Shown: positions 10,895 through 23,700 of the stretch, piece after piece
Layout of the letters: every line of letters starts with the position of its first letter
How positions within the stretch are numbered: position 1 is the stretch's first letter
From: Isoetes taiwanensis
Lineage: Eukaryota > Streptophyta > Lycopodiopsida > Isoetales > Isoetaceae
NCBI GenBank assembly: GCA_021234155.1
Contig: JAJEKV010000062.1
Coordinates: 8,327,408 to 8,391,407, forward strand
Direction of reading: 5' to 3'
DNA length: 64,000 nt
Made by a program: the position numbers and the translations under genes
Notes under the pieces: generated by a model
Databases searched by the model: none
What the model saw: the letters and a program-made list of their open reading frames with translations, nothing else
What the model was told of the DNA's origin: nothing

Positions 10895-13805
10895 GAATTG
10901 ACTCAAGTTTGCATCATGCAGCAACAAAACTAGTAGAAATTGAACTCTTGTCAGCAGAAACTTTTGTCAATGATGCCAAGTTCCCAGGTAATTTCTTTTC
11001 TTTGATGTTTTGGTCAATCAAAACTTCGAGTTAGACTTTCACTTATCATGTTTTAGGTGGTAGAACATCTGTATAGTGAAGAATTTGATGGACATGAACC
11101 TTCCAGCTCAAGGTTGGCAAAAAACATTGCCAAGATGATGAAGAAAAATATAGTCCTGTATATGGAGTCAAAGTAGTTCTAGTTATTCTACACTCTTGTT
11201 TTAAGGAGGAATGTAAGGGTTTTTTGCTTGATATAGAAGAAATAACGACAGTCCATGCTGCGCTAGAGAGGCAGCTAATTACAATGGCTTATTATCTTCA
11301 AGTGATTTATGCAATCCTTTTCAGGAAATAAAGCTTTATGCTTGAGCAAATTTTTTTTTGCCCACTTATCTACATTTTCCTTGCTATTGTTCATGTAGCT
11401 ATAGAGGGGCTCTTGAACCTTAAAAATTGAGCCTTGAAGTGCAAAAGGTATATTCTACTTATCACATTTGATTTTAGCTGTTTGAACCAAAATTTTTAGT
11501 CTCAAAAACTTCGATTCATATTCACATCAAACCATCAGAGTACACAGCGCAAGTACTACCTCCCACGAGGCTACATACATGAAAACCACATGACAGATAA
11601 TGAGGCGACAATAACAATACATCTACTAGATATCTATATACAACACTAGCTCCACCAGCTGTCACACAACCTACACATAGCTCCACATATTAGGGACATG
11701 CATAAATCATATCTAGTAGAAGAATCACGAAGCAATGACTAGCTGATTGTAAGGACACACATATGGAATCCACCACATGAACCATAGTATCTGCCATGCA
11801 GATGCATCCCATCCATATCTAGGCAGTACTTCGTCTAGAACTCGCACGCTGGTGGATCCAGTATAAGAGATAAACTGAACCTAGGTCATACATCAACCCC
11901 ATCCCCATACCAACGATGGACTTCACCTCACCAACATCTATAGTTCTTATCTAGACAAGCCATGCTCATCTACATGCTTGCATAAAGCTCTCTATGACAA
12001 ACATCTTCAATGTTCATCTGCCCTGCATTAACATATGCGGAAGCAAGTATCTTAAGGATATTATTCTAGAACATCATGTAACACTAACTTGTTGACAAGC
12101 ATCTAGCATTGTCCTATACCAGCGCTAAATACGTCTCTCATTAATTTACAGGGGTTCTTAACTAGGACAAGTAATAACGTATCCCGGTCTTTTACAAGAA
12201 CAATATTCAAAGAGGCCTTATGGAATGCAAGATTATCCTGGCTTGCCTTAGGCTGCAAGAACCATATCATTCATGCTTTGCCACAGCGAAATCCATTGCT
12301 CAGCAAGGCCTTACCAAGCCATCTAAGCATCCCCAGGTTTTACAGAACAGAACAGGAAAAACCATTTAGGAAGTTCCAAAAATTGGTTACCAGAGTTTCT
12401 CGAGGCAATAAAGTATTGACTTCAAGGTGAAGTTTAATTATTCAGTATGAGTGAACCCCTTTATATTTCGTCCTCTTTTATAGAAGACCACCTCTACCAT
12501 AGCACACAATCTATTCTGCAGCTTACAAAATATATCCAAACTTCAACTGCAATAGAGCTTTATGTGATTGAAACTTCCTTGCACACCAATTTGTCTCAGG
12601 ACCTTGCTTTTTCTCATGCAGTAAGTTCCTTCACACCTCTCCTCCCGGTCTATCTGTAATTTGTGTCCACCGCCTCTATTATCAGATCACACGCTAGCGT
12701 GGCAAAGCCATGTGGCACCAAATCTATGGGCATGTGGTCCTTCCAGGAACCAACCCGGCAGCATTATCGACCAGCAACCGATGTATTACATCAGCTTCCA
12801 CTACACATTAGGCTGCTAACAACAGTCAACGTTGGGCATCCGATTTAGGGTGTCCACCTTTTCACAATGTTTAAATAAACCATTACCTATTAATTACAAA
12901 ACACATTGCCTTCCAATTAATTCCCACAAAATAAATCTTAGTATTCAATAAGTTTGCACAATTCGTTTCGTATTGCGGGAGGGTATTCTCGCAATGGTTG
13001 GGACTATGATTTTGGTATTGTATTGTATTTAAAATGGTACTTTTGTGCATGTTTGAGCTGCTTGTTTGGTGTGAAAGACAAATTTCTATTGTAATGCTTT
13101 GTTTGTGGGCTATTTCATTATGGTGTGAGAAAAGAAAAATATGAAGCCATTTTAGGAAGTTCCGGTGTGCCCATGTTATCATCTGAACTGTTCTTACAGG
13201 CCCCGGATTGCCCGTCTATATCACATGCTAGATCACCATGCACCCATATCACATGGCTTAGGTTTCATGTTTTAGGTTTCTTGAGTCGGCTTGTGAAGCT
13301 AAAGCCATGAAGATCCTATTCGTTTTTGCTTGCGGACCCGTCAAATCTCTACTCTCCTACTTGCTTGCAGTTTTTGCTTCTTTATTTATTTGTTGTCGGG
13401 ATCTAATGGGCTGTGGTCCCCTTGGGTCTGATGTCACCTCCCTAGACTAAGAGGTTCGAGGCCTTTAGAACCTGTAGGGATGGTTTTTAGTGTCCTTTCT
13501 GGTTCTAGACAAAGGCTTTTCTCCTGGCATTTTTTTTCCCATCAACCGGTTGCAGGCACTATGTTTGAGCATGGCCAGCACATTTTTTTGTTTGTTTTTC
13601 ACCATTGGGTTTTGTGAATTTAGTTTGCACCATTGAAACTTTAGTTGGTTTAAGGGGAAAAAATTATGAAGCCCTTGATTTGGCACAGTGGAAGGAATAT
13701 TATGCCCATCAATGGCCCATAATAAAAGATGAATATACTGCAGTCTATCATAGCATGGTGCACCCGAACAACCTAGACTAGGGAATGTGCGACCGAAATA
13801 TTTCC
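10895..13805. other. No gene seen; intergenic
   Basis: Long AT-rich stretch with only short frames (largest about 99 codons at 12883-13182, -). No domain, tRNA, tandem repeat or terminal repeat could be supported. Confidence 0.4.
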
Positions 13806-13819
13806 AATGCTAACAACAT

Positions 13820-15035
13820 CAAAATATTCTTTTAGCCCACAACGACATGCATTTCACGAAAAGATGGTACTATTTGATCGCGAGGGGGCGCAGGGCGAGG
13901 TCAGGGACCTGTCGAAGCCAACGTTTGAGGTCCCTACATTCATCATCAAACCGTTGGTTACAGGGGAATGTTGTAGTTCTCGAGACCTTCTGGGGGCGGC
14001 TTCTACCAAAACATCTCTCCGCGGCAGTCATAAGCATTGTGACCAACTGATCAGTCTGTTGATGTAGCGTGGGGACCTGCAGAATTTCTGCTAGGTCAGG
14101 TACTAGCATTTGGGCATAAGTCACCGCACAGTCGTAATCCAGCCGCAGCTGAGGCAAGCGGAAGGTTGGATCACATGTGATCCAAGCAGATTGCCAATCC
14201 CCTCGGAGAAAAAATGGCTGGTGATCCAAGTCTTTATTACATGTGCCTACTCAGAGCTGGGCGATGAGATGCAGATCTTGTTCAGCCACCAACACGTAAT
14301 CCATAACACTGGAACTGCCTCCTTGATTTTCCTGCCTGCAGGTGTAGCCGACAGATAAGGGCCACTGCGTCAAACCATTGCATATGACTACATCTGAAGC
14401 AATTGCCGGCTATGTCGCGTGATGTGATGGGGGCCGTCGGCTGATGTTCGGGGCCAAGCAGTCTCTGCAAGGCGAAGCTACATGGTGTCTTCTGGCAACG
14501 TGTCAAACTTTGTGAGCTATTTTATTCCCGTATATGCATTGAAATCTCTTAGCAGCACAACTCTGTCCAATTGCCTATACATCTATATGTCATCATATAG
14601 ATCGACATACGGATCCATCCTATCTACATCTAAGTTGTAGCGATAAAAGTTAGACTCTGCGTGTGGAAAGTAGCATGCTGCAAGAAAGAAGTTGCCGCCA
14701 CTGTGGTTCTGCACTAGACCCAGAGGTACCGATTGTGTCTGTCTATATTCTGCAACGTAACTGCTGGTGCCAAGTTTGTGCGGTAGTAACTGGCGACACC
14801 CCCATGTCCCCATTTGCTCGTGCACTCATTGAACAATGAGTAATGCTGATATCATGGTAGGTCTGTCGGTACCCAGCATGTTCCCAAGTTTCCATAAGGA
14901 AGATGAGATCCATGTCTGCAGCAACAGAGTGGAGACTATCTCCCTTCTGCCAAGGGAGGCCCCTGCAATTCCAGAAGACCATATGCAAGCACTATCCCTA
15001 TTTGATGGCCAGGCTAGCAGCGCCACCAAGGGGGG
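13820..15035 (-). pseudogene. LINE endonuclease and linker region, broken
   Basis: The minus strand encodes a LINE ORF2 N-terminus. VFWNCRGLPW followed by DLIFLMETWEH at 14990-14880 matches the start of the apurinic-like endonuclease (EEP fold: N near the start, then the catalytic E of an ETW motif). Frames then shift. Near 14330-14210 the text SSVMDYVLVAEQDL and DLDHQPF corresponds to the DxV and SDH-type C-terminal end of that nuclease. 14229-13870 is an open 119-codon linker ending with QRFDDECRDLKRWLR, a block that normally leads to the RT fingers. The RT itself is missing here. Several shifts and stops make it inactive. ORF1 of the same element probably lies upstream at 15.8-17.3 kb. Confidence 0.75.
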
Positions 15036-15097
15036 GTAGTATCAGCCATACAAACGTTTGGAATGAATTTTGGGCTAGTTTATCTAACATCATTCTA

Positions 15098-15774
15098 GTT
15101 TATAAGAAATATATGGTAATAGTAATTTATTTCTAGCATCTGCGGAATAATTTGAGGTCTAGACTTAACTAATTGGCATTGTTTATTATTATTATTTTTT
15201 TTAGAAGGACGAACGCAAAAAAGTTTATTAATCAGATAAAAGGTACAAAATTTACATGTCTCATCTAACTGTGTACGCACAAAAAGATGCTACAGGAGCA
15301 CAAGTCTGGAGCACAATGCACTTACTCCAGAATAGGAGATTAACGATAAGAATCAATTCGAAGATACTGAATCGAGATGTGTTCCATCATTTCTGATTCA
15401 AAGGAGGAACACTCGTAGTCTGTCAATATCTTTTCTGGGCCACCATAATAACACCACGTGCAGATGAATAAATGCCCTGAAAAATGTGGTGTCTGCGCTC
15501 CCATATCGACCATAGTTGGCATTGTTTTAGAATGCTTCCACAAAGAAAATGTCTAAAGTTAATTTTACCTTAAATATTTTCCATTGACCACATCACGTAA
15601 ATTTTTCGTAGGAATTTTGCATTAATTTAGTTAAATGCTAGAAAGTATGAGAGGAAAAATATGTAGAGTTTAGCTAAACCATAGAAAGTTTTGAGATTAA
15701 TCTCGGGCAAGTTTAGCTAAAGCCATTATGGCTAATAAGAAATATGTCGATTAGTAATTTATTCCCTGTGTCAG
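15098..15774. repeat. Insertion or spacer bounded by imperfect direct repeats
   Basis: An AT-rich segment of about 0.63 kb separates the LINE endonuclease from ORF1. Its edges are similar to each other: ATAAGAAATATATGGTAATAG with TTTATT at about 15102-15130, and ATAAGAAATATGTCGATTAG with TTTATT at about 15733-15765. This may be an insertion with a long duplicated edge, or a tandem duplication. A T-rich run lies at 15189-15202. No gene is seen. Confidence 0.4.
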
Positions 15775-17300
15775 CGCGCTGTGCAGGAGCAGCAGGAGTA
15801 GCAGGAGTAGCAGAAGTAGCAGCAACAGAAACAACAGGAGCCCGAGGGGGGACATGATGTGCAGTGGGTGGAGCAGCAGAAGTGATAGGCGATGCTGAGC
15901 AGAAATGGCCGCGACAGGAGCAGCAATATCAACATCAGCTTGAGCATTGGATGCAGCAGCGGTGCTGGGACCCCGAGTGGCAGCCGTTGTAGCAGCACCC
16001 TGAGGGGTTTTAGCAGCTCTATGCATCGCATCTCCAACTTCAGCATTGGGTGGCCTGAACATTCGTGCATTGCCTTGACCAGGGTGGCTGCGTCTCCGGT
16101 GCGATTGATAGCTCGTACATGAGCTAACTCCCTTCGACGTTGTTCCTGTTGTTGAGAAGCGAGGCCACGATCGATATACATTGAGGTGCCCCTCAGTTTC
16201 ACCCCCTGGCATGGTATGGCATCTCTTGACAGTGCATCAGCAACCGCGAGTTTGACAATGCGTGGGCGGTCTGGGTGTCGAACACCGTGGCGGCTAGCCC
16301 AGACAATGTGGACGGGGGCATGAAACCTCATGCATGACAGGACCACTATGTGTAGCCGCTCCATGGGATACTCCCCCTCCACTTCAGGGAGGCCTCAAAC
16401 TACCACATTATGTCTCCTACGACTCTGCTCTTGTTGCTCACTGTGTTGCGAGGCAATATTCCCTGGCTCTGCACATGTTGTTGGTTGCCTGGTGGGGGAT
16501 GCTTACTGATTGCGCTGAGCCCCCGGTTGCCGTAGTGGAGGGGTAGCATTGGCATGAGTTGGAGCAGCTGTTGTAGCTTGCTGAGTGGCCTCCCCTCCCT
16601 GCAGTTCAGACTTAAGCTATTTCTAGAGAGCGTCTTGCCTTACCAGCTCACACATGTAATGCCGTAGCTGCTCATGAGCCTCTGCATGTAGGCCTTTGCC
16701 CTGCTGAATGACTGCGCCCACAGCCCTCGTACCTAATGATCTTGCTTGTTTTTCATGTGCTCCAATCCCTGAAGTTTGGAGGCCATCTCTGCTTTCTTAG
16801 CGAAGAAGTGTTCCTGCACATTGTTGAGCTTGTCTTGGAGGGTCTGGAGGTGTGCATGTTGCATCTCATTGGTTGCTTATAAGGTCGTTTGGACCGTGGC
16901 TGCCCTTTCTTTTGCCTCTGTGTGAGTAGCGACAGATTTGTCCCGGTCTCCTATTTGAGCTGTTCCCTGCCTCGAGCTATGGTATCCATTTTAGCGGATA
17001 GGATGTCCAGGGTGGCATGGAGATCTGCAAGACGCACTATATCTTGCTGCCTTTCAACGTATGCTAGGCGAAGGCCATCCTCAAGTTGTTGGGCGCGGGT
17101 CTCCATGCTGGAAACGTGCTGCTTTTCTGTGGTGAGTTGCTTTTTGAGCAGTCTGGGCACGAAGGCCTGCACTTCTTCTGTCAAAGATGCAATCCGGGTT
17201 GTCTTGCCCTCCACCATCGCTTGGATCTGCTTTCAGTATTCGTTAGGTATCCGGTCCGGTGTAGCTGGTGAGGATATTCACAGGGTCGCTGCTATGTGAG
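15771..17300 (-). pseudogene. LINE ORF1-like protein: coiled coil plus L1-type C-terminal domain
   Basis: The minus strand first encodes, at 17217-16951, an 88-codon heptad-rich segment (LTEEVQ, KKQLTTEKQHVSSMETRAQQ) that looks like a coiled coil. The coil continues in another frame to about 16740. After stops and shifts, 16382-16120 reads PDRPRIVKLAV, then LRGTSMYIDRGL, then QQEQRRRELAHVR. That pattern (RPR-I-VK, a short loop, L-GT-I-I, then Q-RRREL) matches the C-terminal RNA-binding domain of L1-type ORF1 proteins. The end (15780-15850) is a CAG/GAG-type triplet repeat. ORF1 proteins bind LINE RNA as coiled-coil trimers. This copy is broken. Its position upstream of the endonuclease on the same strand supports a single LINE. 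Confidence 0.6.
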
Positions 17301-18486
17301 TGTACCTGCCTTATGTCTGACGAGCCAGATTTGTTGCGCATTTTTGCTTTAGCCTCCCATTTCAGGGTATATTTGTCAATCTTGCCAGTGTCATCTTGTC
17401 TCTAAATGGGGATTGTGTCGACGTACTCTCTCAGGGGAAGTCTCGAGGCCATATCCGCCCGTGGTGGGGGGAATTGTGTGTCTTGCCCATCGAAGGGATG
17501 CAAGGCTCGTCTGATTCCTCTATCACTGGAGTGGCCACGGCAACAGGAAGGAGGGTTTAAAGAATGGCCAAAGCACTGTGGAAGGCTTAACTAGATTCAA
17601 AGATGGCTTTTAAACATAAATGATGCCCGCCTCGGTTGGTTGGTACGGGGCGAGGTGGGGAGGTGGGGGGATTCAATCGTGTGGGGGAAGGGGGTTTGAT
17701 TATGGCTATTGTCGAAATTCTTTTGGAATGTGTGTGGATTGAAGAAAGGAAGACACTCAAAAGCTCAAAGGGAAGTTAAAAATAAGGAATAAAGACTCAA
17801 AAGCTTTTGCAAAATCTGGCCCCTTCAGTGTCATCGCTAAAGGCTCATTTTTGAGGCGCATGTATGTCCTAATCCAATCAAGTACAAAGGTGCATGATAT
17901 CCTCACCTTGGCCAGTGGGATCTCGGAGCTACATCGTGACAATGCAGAAATTCCAACCTTTATAGGAATTTTGAGGGTTTTTTCTTAGTGTGATTTTCTT
18001 CCCCATTCTCCACAGAATCAGATGGCTTGAGGTTGGCTGAATCAGAGGCACGGATGTGAGCGAAGGGGGAAGCAAAACCAGCGCCTTCGTGGGAAGGAGC
18101 TCCAATCCAGCCAAAGAATGGCCCCAAACTGCCTAGAAGAATATGCTCAAGAACATACCCTCAACACAAAGCTTGACCTTCAAAACACATAAACCACACG
18201 TCAGAACAAGGAATTCCCATCCAAAAATCATCGCAAATGTATAAGGGAAAGTTACCCTTGAGGGTTTTCCAAGGGGTAATTTGCGAAGCGGCGCCATCTG
18301 GGGTGGCGGTGAACGAGCGGCGGAGCCGCGAGTGCGCCGCCACCGCTGGCGGCGCCGCCGAGCAAATTGCTCCCGGAAAACCCGAGAGGGGTATTTTCCC
18401 GTGCGTAATGGACGGGAGGTTCAAATTACCCCTCTATGCTCTGTTCTGGTGACGTGCTCTGTTCTAGTGCTCTGCCTTTTTGTTAC
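17301..18486. other. Non-coding; G-rich tract and GC-rich block
   Basis: No gene. 17648-17694 (+) is a run of G tracts (GGGG, GGGG, GGGGGG, GGGGG, GGGGG) that could form a G-quadruplex. 18285-18385 is a GC-rich block of GCC/GGC triplets, flanked by related inverted text (AGGGGTAATTTGC and GCAAATTGCTCC) that could pair. Short frames on both strands here reflect base composition. Confidence 0.5.
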
Positions 18487-18615
18487 AAAATCATCTTCAA
18501 AATCGTCTTCAAAGGCTTGCCGGATCTAGGATTCCAGAAATCGTCTTCAAAATCGTCTTCAAAATCTTCAAAGCCGTCTTTAAAATCGTCTTCAAAGCTT
18601 GCCGGATCTAGGTTC
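18487..18615. repeat. 12-bp minisatellite (TCGTCTTCAAAA)n
   Basis: An imperfect array of a 12-bp unit (TCGTCTTCAAAA), split by a repeated spacer GCTTGCCGGATCTAGG that itself occurs twice. In one frame it reads Ser-Ser-Lys repeats, but no gene surrounds it. Confidence 0.8.
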
Positions 18616-20186
18616 TTCAAGTAGGCCGGACAACACTAGAAAAGCCGGAGCTTCAATCCACCCCCATTGCTCTGTCTGTTCCGGTGGTTATCAGAAACTG
18701 CCGTAGATTTTTGAAGCCACAACAAGCTGTGCAAATCAAAAGCTATTCGTTTATTTCATCAAAAGCTGCGATGCTGATAGATTGTTGAACCTGAACGGAT
18801 TATCTGCGAAGCTGAAGCCTAAATTAGCTTAGGCTGATTATCCAAGAAGAGCAGCCAGAAGGAGCCATGGCAAGACAAAAAATTGCTTGCAGAGGAGGCG
18901 GCGCCGCTCCGAAAAACCCCGAGCACAATTACGGCTTCTAATTCTCACCGAATAATGTGGTCCCAATCAAGAATGTTATTTTTGTTACATATGATTTCCT
19001 AAGGTGAGTGGGGGTATTCGCATGCAAAAACGTATCTTTGTGATGCTGGCATCTGGGATGCATTTTGAAAACCGAGTTGGCAGTAGAGTCCTGAGATCCG
19101 GATGGGGTCGAGTGTGGAGGCGGCTGCAGGTGTCGTCAACAGAGGAGAATGCTATTTCGGGGGAGATTATGTGTTGTATCTCGTATCTATCCGGTTGATC
19201 CGGTTGCATGAGGTGTCACCAGCACAGGACTGGGCATTTTCGGGGAGGCCGTCCTTTGACTGGTGTTCTCAGGTATATGAGGTTCGGTCGGGCGGCCAGG
19301 GTGGAACAATCTACACAGACCAGAGGTTAGCATCTTGGCCCTGTTTATTGTCTGTTTTCATCCTTTGTGCATCATGTCTTCTATGAAGAGAGTTGCCGAA
19401 AAGCAGCAATTTATCCCTGGAATAATCAAATTTCTCAAACAGGCCAAGTTATCTGGCAATGATGCAGCTTTAGTGCGAAAGTCATAGGTATGCCTTCTCC
19501 AGTCGTAGCCCAGCTTCGGTAGCATTCGGAGAAGTGACCTTGTCATACAACCACATTTTCAAGTGCATTTTTTTGAATGGCTTGCCCTCTACTCTGGCCA
19601 CAGAAAGTATTACCAGGATCTGCAACAGCAGTATAACTGCGATATTGGCCCTCGTCGTGCACACAAGTTTGAGACTTGCCGGATCTGCTGTGTATGTGTA
19701 ACTTAAAAGCAGCGTTTGGATTTTGAGCTCTCTAATGGCAACGTCCAGTACTTATATAGTGGCTATTTGGGCTTGGTCGTATTATCTATAAACACGCTAA
19801 ATTCTTTGGTCAAGATTGTTGTACTCTAGAAGTTTCCCTCACTTCCTTCCACTTTTGCACACAAAGGTTTTGTTTGACAAATTCGTCTCTGATTCATTCA
19901 AAAAGGTTTGTTTTGTTTGTGCCAAAATCTTGGATTTTACTATGTTGTTAACCTTTGCATGCAATATAGGCTCAAACTGTCAATGCTTTACTCCACATGC
20001 ACTGCATAGGTTGAATTTGTCACTATGTTCTACTCCCTCTGCGTAGGTTGAAGTTGTCACTGGTTATCTACGTCGCTGACATTACTGCATGCTCATGTAT
20101 GCATTTCATGCTATGTCTTGTACATGCTTTGTGCTTTCCATTTGCTTACTAACATCTGTAGGGTTGAAGAGGGCTTTGACCCCTGG
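18616..20186. other. No gene seen; intergenic
   Basis: Mixed sequence upstream of the HflX gene. A 94-codon + frame at 19102-19386 has ordinary composition but no recognisable domain and may be a transposon remnant. No promoter elements could be assigned. Confidence 0.35.
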
Positions 20187-20225
20187 GCATAAGGGAGACC
20201 CCCAGCTCGGGGATCTCCCTTATGC
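20187..20225 (+). repeat. Short hairpin 1 upstream of HflX gene
   Basis: GCATAAGGGAGA plus CCCC pairs with GGGG, a bulged T, and TCTCCCTTATGC, leaving a short AGCT-containing loop. A B-box-like GGTTCAATTCC follows at about 20251-20261. A related GGTTCGATTCC lies at about 20415-20425, after the second hairpin. Confidence 0.7.
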
Positions 20226-20314
20226 TCGGATGAGCATTGGGATTGCGTTGGGGTTCAATTCCCCAAGCTCACTAACGAATCGTGTTTGTTGGTTTCCAGG
20301 AAACGAAGAAAGAG

Positions 20315-20403
20315 CCATGTATAGGATCATCGAATGCATGCCATTGACAACTGGATCTTGGAGTCATAGTCAATGGCATGTGTTCGATGGCTCCTATGCA
20401 TGG
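20315..20403 (+). ncRNA. Candidate long hairpin RNA (pre-miRNA-like) or MITE remnant
   Basis: A left arm at 20315-20348 and a right arm at 20369-20403 pair over about 34 positions around a 20-nt loop. In a + strand transcript the arm differences are G-U wobbles plus one bulge. In the opposite transcript the same sites would be C-A mismatches. The shape and size fit a plant miRNA precursor, but I recognise no known mature miRNA. An old inverted-repeat element with C-to-T decay would look similar. Small-RNA data are needed. Confidence 0.3.
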
Positions 20404-20659
20404 GGCAAATCTGGGGTTCGATTCCCCAGGCTCTACTTATTGTTTTCCTATTGTAAACTGTATTGCATTGTTCTTTTCCTACTGTACTGTATTGCATTGA
20501 AAAATACTCTTTTATGTAATGGTCTTTGCCTTAATAATGTCCCTTTCATGGCCGGGTCAACAGGGGCAAGTTTGACTTGCAAAAGACACAGTTCGTACGT
20601 TCTGGATTTAAGGGGAGGGAATATGCTCCCACATGTGCTGCAATGTAATGGCCAAAAAG

Positions 20660-20695
20660 CCATAATACACGATTTAGCCATAATACACGATTTAG
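20660..20695. repeat. 18-bp tandem duplication upstream of HflX start
   Basis: Two identical copies of CCATAATACACGATTTAG (20660-20677 and 20678-20695), ending 60 bp before the proposed start codon, so probably in the promoter or 5' leader. Confidence 0.9.
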
Positions 20696-20755
20696 CCGAA
20701 ATTTTACATTACATTTTCTTAAACCTTAACCTAAACCCCCTTATTTCAAATTTCA

Positions 20756-23700
20756 ATGCTTTTTTTCTCTGCTTCTTTACTACCCAAGCGTATGACGCAA
20801 ATCGTCTGCTTGATCCGGAGTTCTAGCCTGATTGGCAGATGTAGACACTACCATCCATCTCTTGGATTATGGCGTGAACGATTTACATACCATGATGATC
20901 CCAATAAACCGCCCAGGTACTTAGTGGTCCAACCTCGCATTCATCCCAAAACCCTGCTGAAAGCTAGGTTGCTAGAGGCTCTCCGCCTTGCGGATTCTGT
21001 CAGTGGCCCAACTTATTTGCGAGACAAGGAAGAATTACCTCCATTTGTGTTAGTGCAAAGTCCCCCACGCAATAGACAACTGCACGCAGGTAAGAATATC
21101 ATTTCTTCTGCTTTTGAAGGTCTAAAGATAAATGCCATTGGTAGATTTTTATGCAATAAAACATTTTCAGTTGCTGACGTTATAAATTGGACTGCTGTGT
21201 AAAACAATGATGAATTATGCATGTTGTAAAACTTTGTTTGATCCTGAGGGCTGTTATTTCAGGTGCATATTTTGGACCAGGAACTGTTGATATTGTTCGC
21301 GCACATGTTGATGCAGCAATGGTTCAGGTGTTCATTCAGCTCTATGTGGTTTTCGAGCATACTAGCTTTCGGTATTTCTAAGTGGAAATATGAACAAGAG
21401 TTTATCCCTCTTTTTCATATGGTAGAAGGTCCTAAATTTTCACTTAAAAATGCTTTGCCCCTCTTATAAGTTTCCTTCCTCATTCAACTGACATTAATTA
21501 AATCACGGTAGTTATAGAACGGATCTGATTATAGAAATTTTGAGGCCGTGGCGTTGTACTTTATATATGAATCTCTTGTTCTATACTGGAACATTGCATA
21601 TAAAATATGTCAAATGCTAACGGGAAAAAAACAGCAATAACTGATTATGGTTGCTTACAAGATTGATTGCAATACTTGCAGTAATCTTTAAAGACAACTC
21701 TGTATTCTCTAATTGCCTTATTTTGTTATGCTGAGGCTATTGTCAGAGGCTGTTATGCTGGTTTGTATGTACAGCAATCTCAAAATGTTTAACTTGTATT
21801 TTCAGGGTGGTGTTGATGCTGTATTTGTCAATGCGTCTCTTTCTGGTGGCCAACAAAGAAATTTGGAGGTGTTTCTAGGGCTTATGGTCATCTATCTAGT
21901 GTCATTGACTGGTTGTCAGTTTGCATGCACTCTTAACTGCTTTCATCTATATGACTGCCTATGAGGCGGATTATTATATGCCTTAATGTCTTGCAACATA
22001 TGCATATATCATCTGGTAATTGCAAGTGATGGGAAAATCAATATCTTATTGAAGGGTCTGATCAAGAGAATGGAATCATATGATAAAGGTTATCGTTTGG
22101 GTTTATGTACATCATATTTGTGGTTGATGACCTGACATCAGGCTAGTGACAATGTTTCTAGATGCTTACAGACGATGAGAGTAAGATGAGAGGTATGCTA
22201 TGACCCATTCAGAGCTTCATATACGGTTATAAATATTAAATGATACCCATTTTTAGTCCAAGCATGATTCTAATTACTTGTTAATTTTGGTAGTGTCTGA
22301 ATTTATGAGCATGATCTTATGGGATTATATAAATTGAATCTCTATGTATGTATTCTTATGGTCTCCTGATTTACATGACAGTAGCGAGCATGGGGAAGGC
22401 CCGTACTTGATCGTGTAGGCCTTATCATTGAAATTTTTGGGGCACATGCACAGACTAAAGAAGCTAAACTCCAGGTTGGCTTTGGCAAATGTGCATGCAT
22501 GTTGATTAGAAAAGCATTTTGAATTTTTCTTTCTTGATTGTAGATTCTTAAAATTGGTGAATGCAGGTAGAATTAGCAGCATTAGACTATAAAAAATCTC
22601 GTTTGGTGCGCGTGATGGGAAAAAAGGGAAGGCTTGGATTTGGTACATATGGTGAAGCAGAGGTTGTGAGTGCTCGTGGGTAATGCTCCCTATATTTTAC
22701 CTATGGGAAATCTCACAATTACATTTATTGTTTGTCTCATTATTCTATAACTTGGGTCTCTTATAGGAGAGCTAGTGGTGGACAGGGATTTACTGGTGGT
22801 GCTGGAGAAACAGAGATTCAGCTACAACGCCGAAGGTAATGCTTTAGTATACACTAGGGCTGCATTTGTTGATGTGGTATGTGCATTCAAACTTCTGTGC
22901 TCCTTGTGGGGATTCTCATTTCTATATCTTAGCAGCTGCTTAACCCTCGGGATTTGTATTTTAAATTTTTTGCAGTGAATATTATAATCTTTCGTTTCAA
23001 TGGGATCCATTCACATGCTGGCCATTTGATTTTCAGGATATCCGATCGTAGGACACGGCTTTTAGCTTTGCTAAAAGAAGTTCGGCAAACTCGTGTATTG
23101 CAGAGATCTAATCGTCATGGGGTGCCTGTTGTTGCTGTTGTGGGGTATACAAATGCAGTATGTAGTTTTTCAGAGCTTTTCCTATGAGAATGGTGCCACA
23201 GGCATAAAGAAGTGCCAGTATAATTTGGAACATCTGGTTACATGACCATCCTGTAGCTATTCTATTTTTTTCCTTGCAGTTAATAAATAGATGGACTCCA
23301 TTTGCAAGTTCTGATTACAGTGCTGACAAAATCCTGGAAACTAAGTGCACCCTGGTTTCCATGTGTAGACACAAGAGACAGTTAGATAGTTTCTTCAGTG
23401 AATGAATGTAATATAGCACTGTGATTGATAGTAATGTTTAGGTGGGAATGCAAAGAAAGATAAATATACATATTCAATAAACAGGTCATTGTGGAGGTTA
23501 CAGAACAAATGTATTAGCATCATACTAAAGTTTGCATGTGAGTGTAATATTCACTGCTTAAAAACTTAGTTGCTGTTTCGTTGATGCCTCTTTGCCTATC
23601 TGTAGATTTTCTTTCAATTGACCTTTTTGTTCTCTATGTTTCTTGTAGGGAAAATCAACATTGGTAGGACAACTATCCAAAACCAAAATCTATGCAGACG

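Noticed and set aside
15751-16212. 153-codon frame with a long poly-leucine end that could suggest a membrane protein
   Set aside because: The leucines come from a CAG/GAG-type triplet repeat read in another frame. The LINE ORF1 frame is the meaningful one.
20089-20826. 245-codon open frame upstream of and overlapping the HflX start
   Set aside because: It spans the hairpins and B-box-like motifs, has no domain, and ends inside the first HflX exon in another frame. It looks like a chance frame.
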